NCBI GenBank assembly: GCA_949282845.1
Contig: CASDQF010000014.1
Span: 1-54,460, forward strand
Direction: 5' to 3'
DNA: 54,460 nucleotides
From: an uncultured Alphaproteobacteria bacterium
GTDB taxonomy: Bacteria; Pseudomonadota; Alphaproteobacteria; CAAHEQ01; UBA3637
Shown here: one piece after another, positions 18,216 to 25,428 of the stretch
Layout of the letters: each line of letters begins with the position of its first letter
Position numbering within the stretch: position 1 is the stretch's first letter
Made by a program: the position numbers and the translations under genes
The notes under the pieces: model-generated
Databases searched by the model: none
What the model saw: only the letters and a program-made list of their open reading frames with translations
Told to the model about the DNA's origin: nothing

Positions 18216-18818
18216 ATGTTTGTAAAACTATATAATAAAACGATTAAAAGAATATATGATTGGGCTTTACATATTTCAAGTAAGCCTAATGCTGTTTGGT
18301 TGTTAATTGCTATTTCTTTTATGGAGAGTTCTTTTTTTCCAATTCCGCCTGATGTTGTGTTAATTCCGCTCGTGTTGGCGCAACGAGAAAAGGCGTTCCG
18401 GTTAGCGATGTATTGCACGGTTGCAAGTGTTTTTGGGGGTTATTTTGGATATTTTATCGGCTGGGTTTTGGACGAGTCGGTCTTAAATCCGATTTTGGTG
18501 CGTTATGGTATGATGGATGCCTTTAACACATTTAAAGGTTGGTATCATGAATTCGGTGCTTGGATTGTCTTTACGGCCGGATTAACGCCATTTCCGTATA
18601 AAGTTGTTACGATTGCATCAGGGGCAGTCGATTTAAATTTAGGTGTTTTTACGATTGCTTCGGTTTTATCTCGCGGCGGTCGTTTCTTTTTGGTGGCTTG
18701 GTTGCTCTGGAAATGGGGCGCGCCGATGAAAGCGTATATTGAAAAGAATTTAGGATGGTTATCTATCCTGTTTGTTGTTCTTCTCATCGGTAGCTTCTTT
18801 TTAATTAAACTTATGTAA
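18216..18818 (+). CDS. YqaA-type VTT/DedA-family membrane protein
   Basis: A 200-residue membrane protein with about five hydrophobic segments. The SNARE-associated (VTT/DedA) signature is visible: FMESSFFPIPPDVVLIPLVLA near the start, GYFIGWVLDE, and FTAGLTPFPYKVVTIASGA with the G-x-x-P-x-P re-entrant motif. DedA relatives are implicated in lipid flipping or membrane homeostasis; the role of the shorter YqaA branch is not established. It lies just upstream of rpmB, on the same strand. Confidence 0.85.
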   Translation: MFVKLYNKTIKRIYDWALHISSKPNAVWLLIAISFMESSFFPIPPDVVLIPLVLAQREKAFRLAMYCTVASVFGGYFGYFIGWVLDESVLNPILVRYGMMDAFNTFKGWYHEFGAWIVFTAGLTPFPYKVVTIASGAVDLNLGVFTIASVLSRGGRFFLVAWLLWKWGAPMKAYIEKNLGWLSILFVVLLIGSFFLIKLM

Positions 18819-18837
18819 AGAATTTTTAACTTTTTTG

Positions 18838-18866
18838 TTGACATTTTGTTTAAAAGCGTGTAAAAG
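18838..18866 (+). promoter_or_regulatory. Promoter of rpmB
   Basis: TTGACA (18838-18843), 17-bp spacer, TAAAAG (18861-18866), about 36 bp before the start codon. The -35 is perfect; the -10 has one poor base. Confidence 0.6.
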
Positions 18867-18902
18867 GAACGCCTAGGTTTTATTTAATGAAAGGATTTCA
18901 TG

Positions 18903-19196
18903 ATGGCAAAACGTTGCCTCGTCACCGGGAAGGGTGTACAAACTGGAAATACGGTTAGTCATGCAAAAAACAGAAAAAGACGCCGTTTTATGCCGAATTT
19001 ACAAAATGTTTCTTTAATGAGCGAAACTTTGGGAAACGTTATTCGCCTTCGGATTTCAACCCGTGGTTTGCGGACGCTGGAACACAACGGCGGATTAGAT
19101 GCTTATTTGTTGTCGACACCAAATAGCCGTTTAACAAAAGAAGCTAAAGAAATCAAACAACGTATTCAAAATGCTTCTGCTCAAGAAACAGCGTAG
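18903..19196 (+). CDS. rpmB: 50S ribosomal protein bL28
   Basis: MAKRCLVTGKGVQTGN, HAKNRKRRRFMPNLQ and RISTRGLRTLEHNGGLD are diagnostic of bL28. The protein is 97 residues, with the longer C-terminal extension typical of Alphaproteobacteria. Of two adjacent ATGs, the second (18903) is preferred because bL28 proteins start Met-Ala. Single-gene unit with its own promoter and terminator. Confidence 0.97.
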   Translation: MAKRCLVTGKGVQTGNTVSHAKNRKRRRFMPNLQNVSLMSETLGNVIRLRISTRGLRTLEHNGGLDAYLLSTPNSRLTKEAKEIKQRIQNASAQETA

Positions 19197-19216
19197 TCTG
19201 TTGCAGATTTAATTTT

Positions 19217-19245
19217 AAAAGGCCTTCCTACGGGAAGGTCTTTTT
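19217..19245 (+). terminator. Rho-independent terminator after rpmB
   Basis: A 9-bp stem (AGGCCTTCC / GGAAGGTCT, one G-U pair) with TACG loop, followed by TTTTT. Confidence 0.85.
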
Positions 19246-19260
19246 GTATTTGTACTAAAT

Positions 19261-19289
19261 TTGATAAAAGTTAAATTTTATGATATAAT
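19261..19289 (+). promoter_or_regulatory. Promoter of the 221-aa hypothetical gene
   Basis: TTGATA (19261-19266), 17-bp spacer, perfect TATAAT (19284-19289). It lies 40 bp upstream of the ATG at 19330 and shows that the open frame before 19330 is not coding. Confidence 0.75.
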
Positions 19290-19329
19290 AACTAAGTTCA
19301 CTATTAGTAAGACAACAAAGGAGTTTTCT

Positions 19330-19995
19330 ATGACGGATTTAGAACGAGCTCAGATGAAAATGAGTAGCGAAGATTGTGAAACAATAACAAAAAAAATATT
19401 GTCTAAAAGAAAATCAACATCAGTTGATTTAACAATCTTTGATGCTATGAAAACAGCTTCTGAATATTGCTATGGCGGCGATACTCTTTTTGTTCGCGAT
19501 TTTAGAAGAGGGCTTTATGAAAACTGTCTTCGGTATGTGAATGCCGGCGCGGATGATTTTAATTCTGAAACACAAAAAGCTTCATTAGATTCTGTTTCTC
19601 TTTGTCCATCCATTATGGTTGCTCATCAATATGAAGATATTTTATCTCGCATTCGACAAATTAAGCAAAAATATCCCAAAATAGATTCTATGATGGATGA
19701 TAAAACAATTTCACAAAAAGGCGTTTGTGCTGAATATGGGGATTGTTGTGAAAGATTGAATGACTTTTTATATATTTATAGGAAATTGAAAACATCTCCT
19801 AAAGGTTTAAATATGAAATGTATTGAAAATTGGTGTAAAGCTTATCCCGAACAAGCTGTGCAAGTTGAAAAAGGTTTAAAAGAAATGGAAAAAATGCTCC
19901 CAATTTCAGAACAAGAACGGTGGAAAAGGACAACCGAAAAGAAGATTGCTCCTTCTTTTTTTCAAAAAATTTTAGGAAAGGGATTGAAGCGATAA
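19330..19995 (+). CDS. Hypothetical protein, 221 aa
   Basis: I do not recognise it. The start was chosen at 19330 because it follows AAAGGAG and because the upstream open frame contains the promoter. The protein is soluble, Lys/Glu-rich and cysteine-containing (about nine Cys scattered through it), predicted mostly helical, with no signal peptide. It is a stand-alone gene between two clear terminators. Confidence 0.7.
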   Translation: MTDLERAQMKMSSEDCETITKKILSKRKSTSVDLTIFDAMKTASEYCYGGDTLFVRDFRRGLYENCLRYVNAGADDFNSETQKASLDSVSLCPSIMVAHQYEDILSRIRQIKQKYPKIDSMMDDKTISQKGVCAEYGDCCERLNDFLYIYRKLKTSPKGLNMKCIENWCKAYPEQAVQVEKGLKEMEKMLPISEQERWKRTTEKKIAPSFFQKILGKGLKR

Positions 19996-20020
19996 AAAGT
20001 TGACGAGCTTTTTATAATAA

Positions 20021-20049
20021 AAAAACACTCTTATTAGAGTGTTTTTTTT
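20021..20049. terminator. Bidirectional Rho-independent terminator
   Basis: The stem ACACTCT / AGAGTGT with TATT loop is extended by an A-run on the left and a T-run on the right. It ends the hypothetical gene on the plus strand and tRNA-Met transcription on the minus strand. Confidence 0.85.
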
Positions 20050-20052
20050 GAT

Positions 20053-20129
20053 TGGTAGCGAGGGGGGGATTCGAACCCTCGACACGCGGATTATGATTCC
20101 GCTGCTCTAGCCAACTGAGCTACCCCGCC
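20053..20129 (-). tRNA. tRNA-Met (CAU), elongator
   Basis: A 77-nt cloverleaf read on the minus strand: acceptor GGCGGGG pairs with the 3' CCUCGCU (two G-U pairs), the D-arm has GCTCAG, the anticodon loop is ATCATAA with CAT at 20093-20095, and the T-loop is TTCGAAT. CCA is encoded. The acceptor and D-arm match the alphaproteobacterial elongator tRNA-Met rather than the initiator; a lysidine-modified tRNA-Ile2 is less likely. The T-stem has one A-C mismatch. Confidence 0.92.
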
Positions 20130-20144
20130 ATAAGAACAACCGCT

Positions 20145-20173
20145 TTTATACCTTTTCTTTTCTAAAAAGTCAA
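20145..20173 (-). promoter_or_regulatory. Promoter of tRNA-Met
   Basis: Minus strand: TTGACT (20168-20173), 17-bp spacer, TATAAA (20145-20150), 15 bp upstream of the mature 5' end. Confidence 0.7.
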
Positions 20174-20360
20174 TACTTATTTTAAATTAGGCAATAATAT
20201 CATTCTTCTTGTTTAAGTCTTTGTCTCTTTTGGATAAGAGAAAAAGGGAAGTATTTTTTGTTTTCTTTTTAAAATCAATAACTTGTTAGATTTTTCTTGA
20301 TTTTCTCTCCTGCTTTTATGTTATTATAAAAAACAACAATATGAGAATAAAGGAAAAAAA

Positions 20361-21038
20361 ATGACAGAACTTTTTTTAACCGGACCAGCTGGACGATTGG
20401 AGGCCAGATATCATGCTGCGGAAAAACCAGATGCTCCAATCGCTTTGATTTTACATCCCAATCCACAATTAGGCGGAACAATGAACAATAAGGTTGTTTA
20501 TACGCTTTATCAGGCTTTTGTTCAGTTAGGCTTTTCTGTTTTAAGGTTCAATTTTCGAGGTGTTGGTAAATCTCAAGGGATTTTCGATGGAGATTCTAAC
20601 AATGAATTAGCAGATACTCTAGCCGCATTGGACTTTTTGAAATCAATGCATCCTGAGTCTTTGCACACATGGATAGCGGGCTATTCTTTTGGCGCTTTGG
20701 TTGGATTATCTGTTTTAATGCGTCGTCCGGATATAAATGGTTTTGTCGCAGTTTCTCCGCCGGCAAATGTTTGTGACTTTTCATTTTTAACACCTTGTCC
20801 CTCATCCGGGTTGATTATTCAAGGTGGGGCGGATACGGTTGTTTCTGAACCAGCTGTTGCAACTTTGGCTGAGCGTTTGGATAGTTCACGAAAAGTTCAA
20901 GTTGATTATGTTCTATTGCCAGATGCAGATCATTTGTATACAGGACAATTAAAAGCTGTTTATGATGCCGTTTTAACGCATGTTCCTGAACTATTGATTT
21001 CTAAGAAGAAATCCATAAAGAAGAAAAAGTCAGTCTAA
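20361..21038 (+). CDS. Alpha/beta hydrolase
   Basis: A 225-residue cytoplasmic alpha/beta-hydrolase-fold protein. The nucleophile elbow reads GYSFG, where the Ser is the expected nucleophile, an Asp lies in IIQGGADTVV, and the His is in LLPDADHLY. The oxyanion region is ILHPNPQLGGTMNN, and FNFRGVGKSQG marks the cap-proximal loop. This matches a widespread bacterial family annotated only as alpha/beta hydrolase; substrate unknown. The Lys-rich tail (about the last 13 residues) is unusual. It converges on rpsI. Confidence 0.85.
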   Translation: MTELFLTGPAGRLEARYHAAEKPDAPIALILHPNPQLGGTMNNKVVYTLYQAFVQLGFSVLRFNFRGVGKSQGIFDGDSNNELADTLAALDFLKSMHPESLHTWIAGYSFGALVGLSVLMRRPDINGFVAVSPPANVCDFSFLTPCPSSGLIIQGGADTVVSEPAVATLAERLDSSRKVQVDYVLLPDADHLYTGQLKAVYDAVLTHVPELLISKKKSIKKKKSV

Positions 21039-21050
21039 AAAGAAATAAAA

Positions 21051-21080
21051 AAGGAACTGCAGTGCAGTTCCTTTTTTTTT
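21051..21080. terminator. Bidirectional Rho-independent terminator
   Basis: A 10-bp perfect stem (AAGGAACTGC / GCAGTTCCTT) with AGT loop is followed by T-runs. It separates the alpha/beta hydrolase gene from the convergent rplM-rpsI operon. Confidence 0.88.
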
Positions 21081-21091
21081 GTATATTCTCA

Positions 21092-21559
21092 TTAACGTTT
21101 AGAGAATTGATAAGAACGGCGAGCTTTAGCTTTACCGTATTTTTTACGTTCAACAGCACGACTATCACGTGTTAAGAATCCACCACGACGTAAAATGGTG
21201 TGTAAGTCTGGCTCGAACAGATCTAAACAGCGAGAAATACCGTGACGCACAGCACCTGCTTGTCCGGATAAACCACCTCCTGCAACGGTGCAAACAACAT
21301 CGAATTGTCCGACGCGTTCAGTCGCAACGAAGGGTTGATTGATAATCATTTGAAGAACAGGACGAGAGAAATAATCTTTCATATCACGTCCATTAACGGT
21401 GATAACACCTTTTCCTAATTTTAACCATACACGAGCAATCGCATCTTTTCTTTTTCCTGTTGCATAAGAGCGGCCTTGTTTATCTTTTTTTGGCTCGCGT
21501 TTTGCGGCTTCTTCAGGAGCAGCAGTTTGAGTCTTTTTTAAATCATCCAATGTTGTCAT
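21092..21559 (-). CDS. rpsI: 30S ribosomal protein uS9
   Basis: The C-terminal 130 residues match uS9: [33 protein letters not shown], and the basic tail [11 protein letters not shown] that reaches the P-site tRNA. An N-terminal extension of about 28 residues is usual in Alphaproteobacteria. Its ATG overlaps the rplM stop by 4 nt. Confidence 0.97.
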   Translation of the reverse strand: MTTLDDLKKTQTAAPEEAAKREPKKDKQGRSYATGKRKDAIARVWLKLGKGVITVNGRDMKDYFSRPVLQMIINQPFVATERVGQFDVVCTVAGGGLSGQAGAVRHGISRCLDLFEPDLHTILRRGGFLTRDSRAVERKKYGKAKARRSYQFSKR

Positions 21560-22026
21560 TCTTCAATGCTCCTTTTGTTCTTTCTGTTTTTTGTAGCAAT
21601 ATCTAAAGCGATCGGGCTTTGAGCCGTATGAGGATGTTCAGCACCTGCATAGATGCGCAACTTTGTCATTTGAGCTCTTCCCAATTTATTTCGAGAAATC
21701 ATACGTTCTACAGCTTTATAGATTAAATCTTCCGGATGTTTTTCCATCAATTTAGCAGCATTGACGGATTTTATACCGCCGATATAACCCGTATGATGAT
21801 GATACATCTTTTTTTCCATTTTGTTGCCGGTCAGCGCTACTTTTTCAGCGTTGATGACAACGACATAGTCACCACAATCCATGTGTGGTGTATAGCTTGG
21901 TTTGTGTTTGCCGCGTAGGATAGTTGCGATTTGGCTGGCAAGACGACCTAAAACCAAGTCTGTTGCATCGACTAAATACCAATTTTTTTTGATATCAGCC
22001 GGTTTTGCACTAGTTGTTGTTTTCAT
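21556..22026 (-). CDS. rplM: 50S ribosomal protein uL13
   Basis: [28 protein letters not shown] and the central [16 protein letters not shown] stretch are diagnostic (positions about 14-70). The start at 22026 follows AAGGAT and gives 156 residues; an earlier in-frame ATG would lie in the promoter/leader. First gene of the rplM-rpsI operon, with the promoter at 22059-22086. Confidence 0.97.
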   Translation of the reverse strand: MKTTTSAKPADIKKNWYLVDATDLVLGRLASQIATILRGKHKPSYTPHMDCGDYVVVINAEKVALTGNKMEKKMYHHHTGYIGGIKSVNAAKLMEKHPEDLIYKAVERMISRNKLGRAQMTKLRIYAGAEHPHTAQSPIALDIATKNRKNKRSIEE

Positions 22027-22058
22027 CTCTATATCCTTTTCTTTTTTTAAACGAAGAA

Positions 22059-22086
22059 AATATATCACAAATTTTAACTTTGTCAA
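22059..22086 (-). promoter_or_regulatory. Promoter of rplM-rpsI
   Basis: Minus strand: perfect TTGACA (22081-22086), 16-bp spacer, TATATT (22059-22064), 32 bp before the start. The rest of 22087-22320 is AT-rich and holds no gene that I can see; a TATAAT at 22221 may belong to the plus-strand gene downstream. Confidence 0.75.
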
Positions 22087-22320
22087 TGGCTTTTTTAGCC
22101 TATCTCAAAGACGGTATTATTATACCTTATTTTGTAAATAGCTTTTAAAAAGGAAATGAATAAAGTAAATAAGAAAAGAGATAAAAAACAAAGAAAACTT
22201 CGAAAAATAATATCAAAATATATAATATAGTGTTATTAACTCTATGTTAATAAATGATATGATTAAATAACATAAAAAGAAGTAATAGAAATAAACATTA
22301 AATTATAAAAAGAGGTTTTA

Positions 22321-24789
22321 ATGAAAAAGCAGTCTGGTCGAAGCATGATAGAGATGCTGGGTGTATTGGTTTTAATAGGGGTATTAAGCGTAGCAGCGTT
22401 ATTTGGATTTACCTATGCGATGAATAGGCATAAAGCGAACGAGACAATCCATGATGTAATGCTGCGTGCGACGAATGTCCCGATGATAGATGAGTATTAT
22501 GTTGAGAGGACGGGAGATTACGAGTGGAAGTTTGCCGGTTTGCCAGAAGATGGACAGTTAGGTAGTTTTTATACGATGCATACTCTGGTATCGGATTTAA
22601 ATGAGTATGTTTATCGCGTTGTTGTTTCTGATGTTCCGAAGCGTGTTTGTCGACAAGTATTAAGTTTAAATCCGACGGACATAGATGCGATATATGTTGA
22701 AGGGGATAAGCCATCAGATGAAGAATGCCCCAATGAGTTAAACACAATGACTTTTTATTTTGATGAATTTGGAATTGGCGGTAATCCACCGGAACCACCC
22801 CTTCCTATACCAGATAATGATTGTGTGTCGAAGGCGACTTATTTCTATGGAGATAATTGTGAATATAAGGCGGAATGTTGTCTTGATCCTCTAGTAGACG
22901 GGTGTCCTCCTGAATGTACGCCAAAAAATTGTCCAACAGCGCCGGTTTGTGGTGAATGTGAAGAATATACGTATGATACAAAAGGTTGTCCTGTAGGATG
23001 TGAGAAAAAAACTTGTAATTCTTGTATGGAAGGTAAAATAGAGGTAGGGACAGATGCCTGTGGTTGTCCAATATGTCAATCTGAAGATTGTCCGGATATA
23101 GGTCCAAATCCTGGATGCTCGGAATTGATAGAAGATACGACATCTCTTCCTGGTGAAGTATGTTATACATGGGGGCCTACACAATTAACAACAAAGCAAA
23201 CGGGAGCGTGTTGTGATGAAGGCACGGTTGATTGTTGTCCGTTAACGGAAGATTGTTCTTGTAATCCAGAAGAAAATTGTGTGGAATGTTTTTGTCCGGA
23301 TCCGGGAGAAAGTCCTTGTGAGGGAGCTACTTTAGAGGATTATGATTATTTTTGTCCGGATGGTCGGGTCAAAACATGTCAAAAATGGGATTCTGAGGGA
23401 TGTTCATGTATAGATAACAACGATTGTAGCGGTTGTTCTCAATGTGTGAATGGTGTATGTGGACCGGATGAGATGACAACGGCTCAAACAGGAGAATGTT
23501 GTGATATGACAATTAATTGTTGTCCCTGGAAGGGAGAATGTCCCCAAAAATGTGATCCTTTGAGCTGTGATGCTGTTGTTGATACAGTTCCTCCGGGAGA
23601 AGAAGCTTGTTATGAACCAGTAGAGCCTGGTGCGGAGTTGTGTGGAGAGGTATGTCCTGGAGGGTATAAGAAGAAGGAATGTAAGCCTTGTGATGGAGGA
23701 TCTCGCCAAATAGGGACAGATGAGTGTGGTTGTCCAATATGCGAGCCTTGTGCACAGGATGAATTTTCTTGTGGACAAGAATGCTGTGTAGCAGCTAATC
23801 AGTTTTGTTGTGGTGAAAGCTGTTGTTCGGTAGGACACGCATGTTGTGACGGTGTTTGTTGCGGAGAAGATCAAACCTGTGGCAATAATGGTACTTGTTG
23901 CTCTCCGGCGGCTCCTTGTGGAGAATGTGAAGTTGAAGCAACGGATGCAAACGGATGTCCTATTTGTGAACCAGATCCAAATTGTTGTGCCTGTCCAGAT
24001 CCGGGGGAAAGTCCTTGTGAAGAAGCTGTTTTAGAGGATTATGATTATTCTTGTACAACAGGAGAGACTTTGACCTGTCAACGTTGGAATGTAGACGAAT
24101 GTTCTTGTACAACAGACGAAGATTGTGGTGCTTGTTATGAATGTATTGGTGGGGCATGTGTTTATCAAGAAGGGGGATTAGTTTGTGGAGAAGCTTGTTG
24201 TGATACATCAACACATTCTTGTTGTGGAGAGACATGCTGTCCTCTAGGACAAGAATGCTGCGGAGAAACGTGTTGTGGTGTCGGTGAGACTTGCAATAAT
24301 GGAGGTTGTGAACCTAAAGAAAGTCCTTGTCCTGAAGGGTCTTCCCCTGTTCGTCCCGGAGCAGCAAATGCTTTTGATTCTGGAGAAGTAGCAGATGATA
24401 CAAAGAAGCCTATTTGGTGCTGTAATGAAGGTTATGTTTCCGTTCATAAGTGTAGAGGAGTTTTATCTGATTGTTTAATTTCTTTTACCTGGAGAGGCAG
24501 CAATAAATGGTTAGAAGAAGAAAAATGTTGTAGGGATACTACAGATTATGGTGAAGCGTTTAGTTTTGGCAATATTGTTTTAGGTTATCAAGCAACAGAG
24601 CCAGACTGTTGTTATAGCAGTGATCATCCTGATGTTATTGGTTGGCCGAATCATGAGTATTGTTGTCCTGATCGAGGGTATCCATATTATGCTGGCGGTG
24701 GTGGAATTTCTTGTCATCCGGTGAAAGCTGAAATTAAACTGGTTAAAGGATATCCTAAGGATCCGTTTGAGTGGGATGATTGGTTATAA
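22321..24789 (+). CDS. Giant cysteine-rich prepilin-like protein, 822 aa
   Basis: The first 30 residues form a class III (type IV prepilin) signal: short leader MKKQSG, then RSMIEMLGVLVLIGVLSVAALF with Glu at +5 of the predicted cut. Residues about 30-165 form a pilin-like globular domain resembling that of the gene at 1-628. From about residue 185 to the end the protein is an array of cysteine-rich modules; I count 110 Cys in total. Recurrent modules include CGCPIC, CCGETCCPLGQECC (granulin-like spacing) and two copies of CPDPGESPCE...LEDYDY. Such a domain would need oxidative folding outside the cytoplasm. Function unknown; surface appendage tip, adhesin or cell-wall structure are possible. 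Stand-alone gene. Confidence 0.85.
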   Translation: MKKQSGRSMIEMLGVLVLIGVLSVAALFGFTYAMNRHKANETIHDVMLRATNVPMIDEYYVERTGDYEWKFAGLPEDGQLGSFYTMHTLVSDLNEYVYRVVVSDVPKRVCRQVLSLNPTDIDAIYVEGDKPSDEECPNELNTMTFYFDEFGIGGNPPEPPLPIPDNDCVSKATYFYGDNCEYKAECCLDPLVDGCPPECTPKNCPTAPVCGECEEYTYDTKGCPVGCEKKTCNSCMEGKIEVGTDACGCPICQSEDCPDIGPNPGCSELIEDTTSLPGEVCYTWGPTQLTTKQTGACCDEGTVDCCPLTEDCSCNPEENCVECFCPDPGESPCEGATLEDYDYFCPDGRVKTCQKWDSEGCSCIDNNDCSGCSQCVNGVCGPDEMTTAQTGECCDMTINCCPWKGECPQKCDPLSCDAVVDTVPPGEEACYEPVEPGAELCGEVCPGGYKKKECKPCDGGSRQIGTDECGCPICEPCAQDEFSCGQECCVAANQFCCGESCCSVGHACCDGVCCGEDQTCGNNGTCCSPAAPCGECEVEATDANGCPICEPDPNCCACPDPGESPCEEAVLEDYDYSCTTGETLTCQRWNVDECSCTTDEDCGACYECIGGACVYQEGGLVCGEACCDTSTHSCCGETCCPLGQECCGETCCGVGETCNNGGCEPKESPCPEGSSPVRPGAANAFDSGEVADDTKKPIWCCNEGYVSVHKCRGVLSDCLISFTWRGSNKWLEEEKCCRDTTDYGEAFSFGNIVLGYQATEPDCCYSSDHPDVIGWPNHEYCCPDRGYPYYAGGGGISCHPVKAEIKLVKGYPKDPFEWDDWL
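23293..23355 (+). repeat. 63-bp cysteine-module repeat, copy 1
   Basis: Encodes CPDPGESPCEGATLEDYDYF-C. The second copy is at 23992-24054. Both lie in the same frame of the 822-aa protein and are followed by related C-x-W/C-S-C stretches, which shows internal duplication of a larger module (about 700 bp apart). Confidence 0.8.
23992..24054 (+). repeat. 63-bp cysteine-module repeat, copy 2
   Basis: Encodes CPDPGESPCEEAVLEDYDYS-C, nearly identical to 23293-23355 with mostly conservative changes. Confidence 0.8.
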
Positions 24790-24811
24790 TGCTCATGAGG
24801 AATAATGATTT

Positions 24812-24838
24812 AAAAAGCTCCTTTTAAAGGAGCTTTTT
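24812..24838 (+). terminator. Rho-independent terminator after the cysteine-rich gene
   Basis: A near-perfect palindrome (AAAAAGCTCCTTT / AAAGGAGCTTTTT) ends in a T-run, 23 bp after the stop codon. Confidence 0.85.
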
Positions 24839-24867
24839 AATTATTTTTTCTTTGAGAATAGAAAAAT

Positions 24868-24972
24868 ATGCTCGTAAGAGATTTTTTAATGAAAATTCAT
24901 TATATTTTTGGGCCTATTATAGGGATTGTAGTCCCAATTTATGCTATTTTTATTATGTATGCAGAGTTTTAG
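24868..24972 (+). CDS. Possible 34-aa single-span membrane peptide
   Basis: A short frame between the cysteine-rich gene's terminator and rnpB encodes a peptide with a hydrophobic helix (IFGPIIGIVVPIYAIFIMY). An internal ATG would give 27 residues. The ribosome site is weak (GAGAAT or AAGAG) and no promoter is evident, so this could be a chance frame. No other gene is seen in 24839-25070. Confidence 0.25.
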   Translation: MLVRDFLMKIHYIFGPIIGIVVPIYAIFIMYAEF

Positions 24973-25029
24973 ATTATCGGAAAAGGTTATTTGCGTGATT
25001 TTATATTGTTATACAGAAAGCTTTTTAGA

Positions 25030-25060
25030 TTGACTGGACTTTTAGAGAAAAATCTGTTAT
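25030..25060 (+). promoter_or_regulatory. Candidate promoter of rnpB
   Basis: TTGACT (25030-25035), 19-bp spacer, TGTTAT (25055-25060), about 11 bp before the predicted 5' end of the RNA. The spacer is long. Confidence 0.45.
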
Positions 25061-25070
25061 CTTCTGTTTG

Positions 25071-25427
25071 TCAGAAGGTCAGGCAATCGCTGGGCTGTAT
25101 AAAGCCTGGAGGAAAGTCCGGACTTCTTGGGAATAGGGTGACGGCTAACGGCCGCCCGAGGTGACTCGAGGGAAAGTGCCACAGAAAATAGACCGCCTAC
25201 CTGTTGGTAGGTAAGGATGAAACGGCGAGGTAAGAGCTCACCGCTTTTCTGGTGACAGGAAAGGCATGGTAAACCCCACCTGAAGCAAGACCAAGAAAGA
25301 GGCGCTGATTAAATTCAGAAGGGAGTGTTCCCATCCCGCCCAATAGGTAGGTCGCAAGAGGCGTTCAGTAATGGACGTCCGAGATGAATGATTGCCCGAG
25401 ACAAAATCCGGCTTATCGATCTTCTGA
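25071..25427 (+). ncRNA. rnpB: RNase P RNA (type A)
   Basis: This is the catalytic RNA of RNase P, which matures tRNA 5' ends. Conserved blocks are readable in order: the P4 5' strand region GAGGAAAGTCCGGACTTC (about 25109-25126), GGTGACGGCTAACGGC-type P7-P10 region, GAAACGGCGAGG, the CCCCACCTGAAGCAAGACC region, and the 3' P4 strand near AGATGAATGATTGCCCG with ACAAAATCCGGCTTA before the end. The 5' TCAGAAGGTC pairs with the 3' GATCTTCTGA to form P1, which fixes both ends. It converges on gpsA with one base between them. Confidence 0.96.
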
Positions 25428-25428
25428 C

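Noticed and set aside
19261-19329. Longer N-terminus for the 221-aa protein starting at TTG 19261
   Set aside because: That stretch contains a textbook promoter (TTGATA-17-TATAAT), and the ATG at 19330 has the ribosome site.
22409-24447. Several long antisense open frames opposite the cysteine-rich gene
   Set aside because: They come from the TGT/TGC-rich sense strand, which seldom gives stops in reverse; they lack ribosome sites and have implausible His/Leu/Tyr- or Thr/Arg-rich compositions.
25071-25427. tmRNA or other structured RNA
   Set aside because: The conserved blocks and P1/P4 pairing are those of RNase P RNA; no tag reading frame or alanine acceptor is present.
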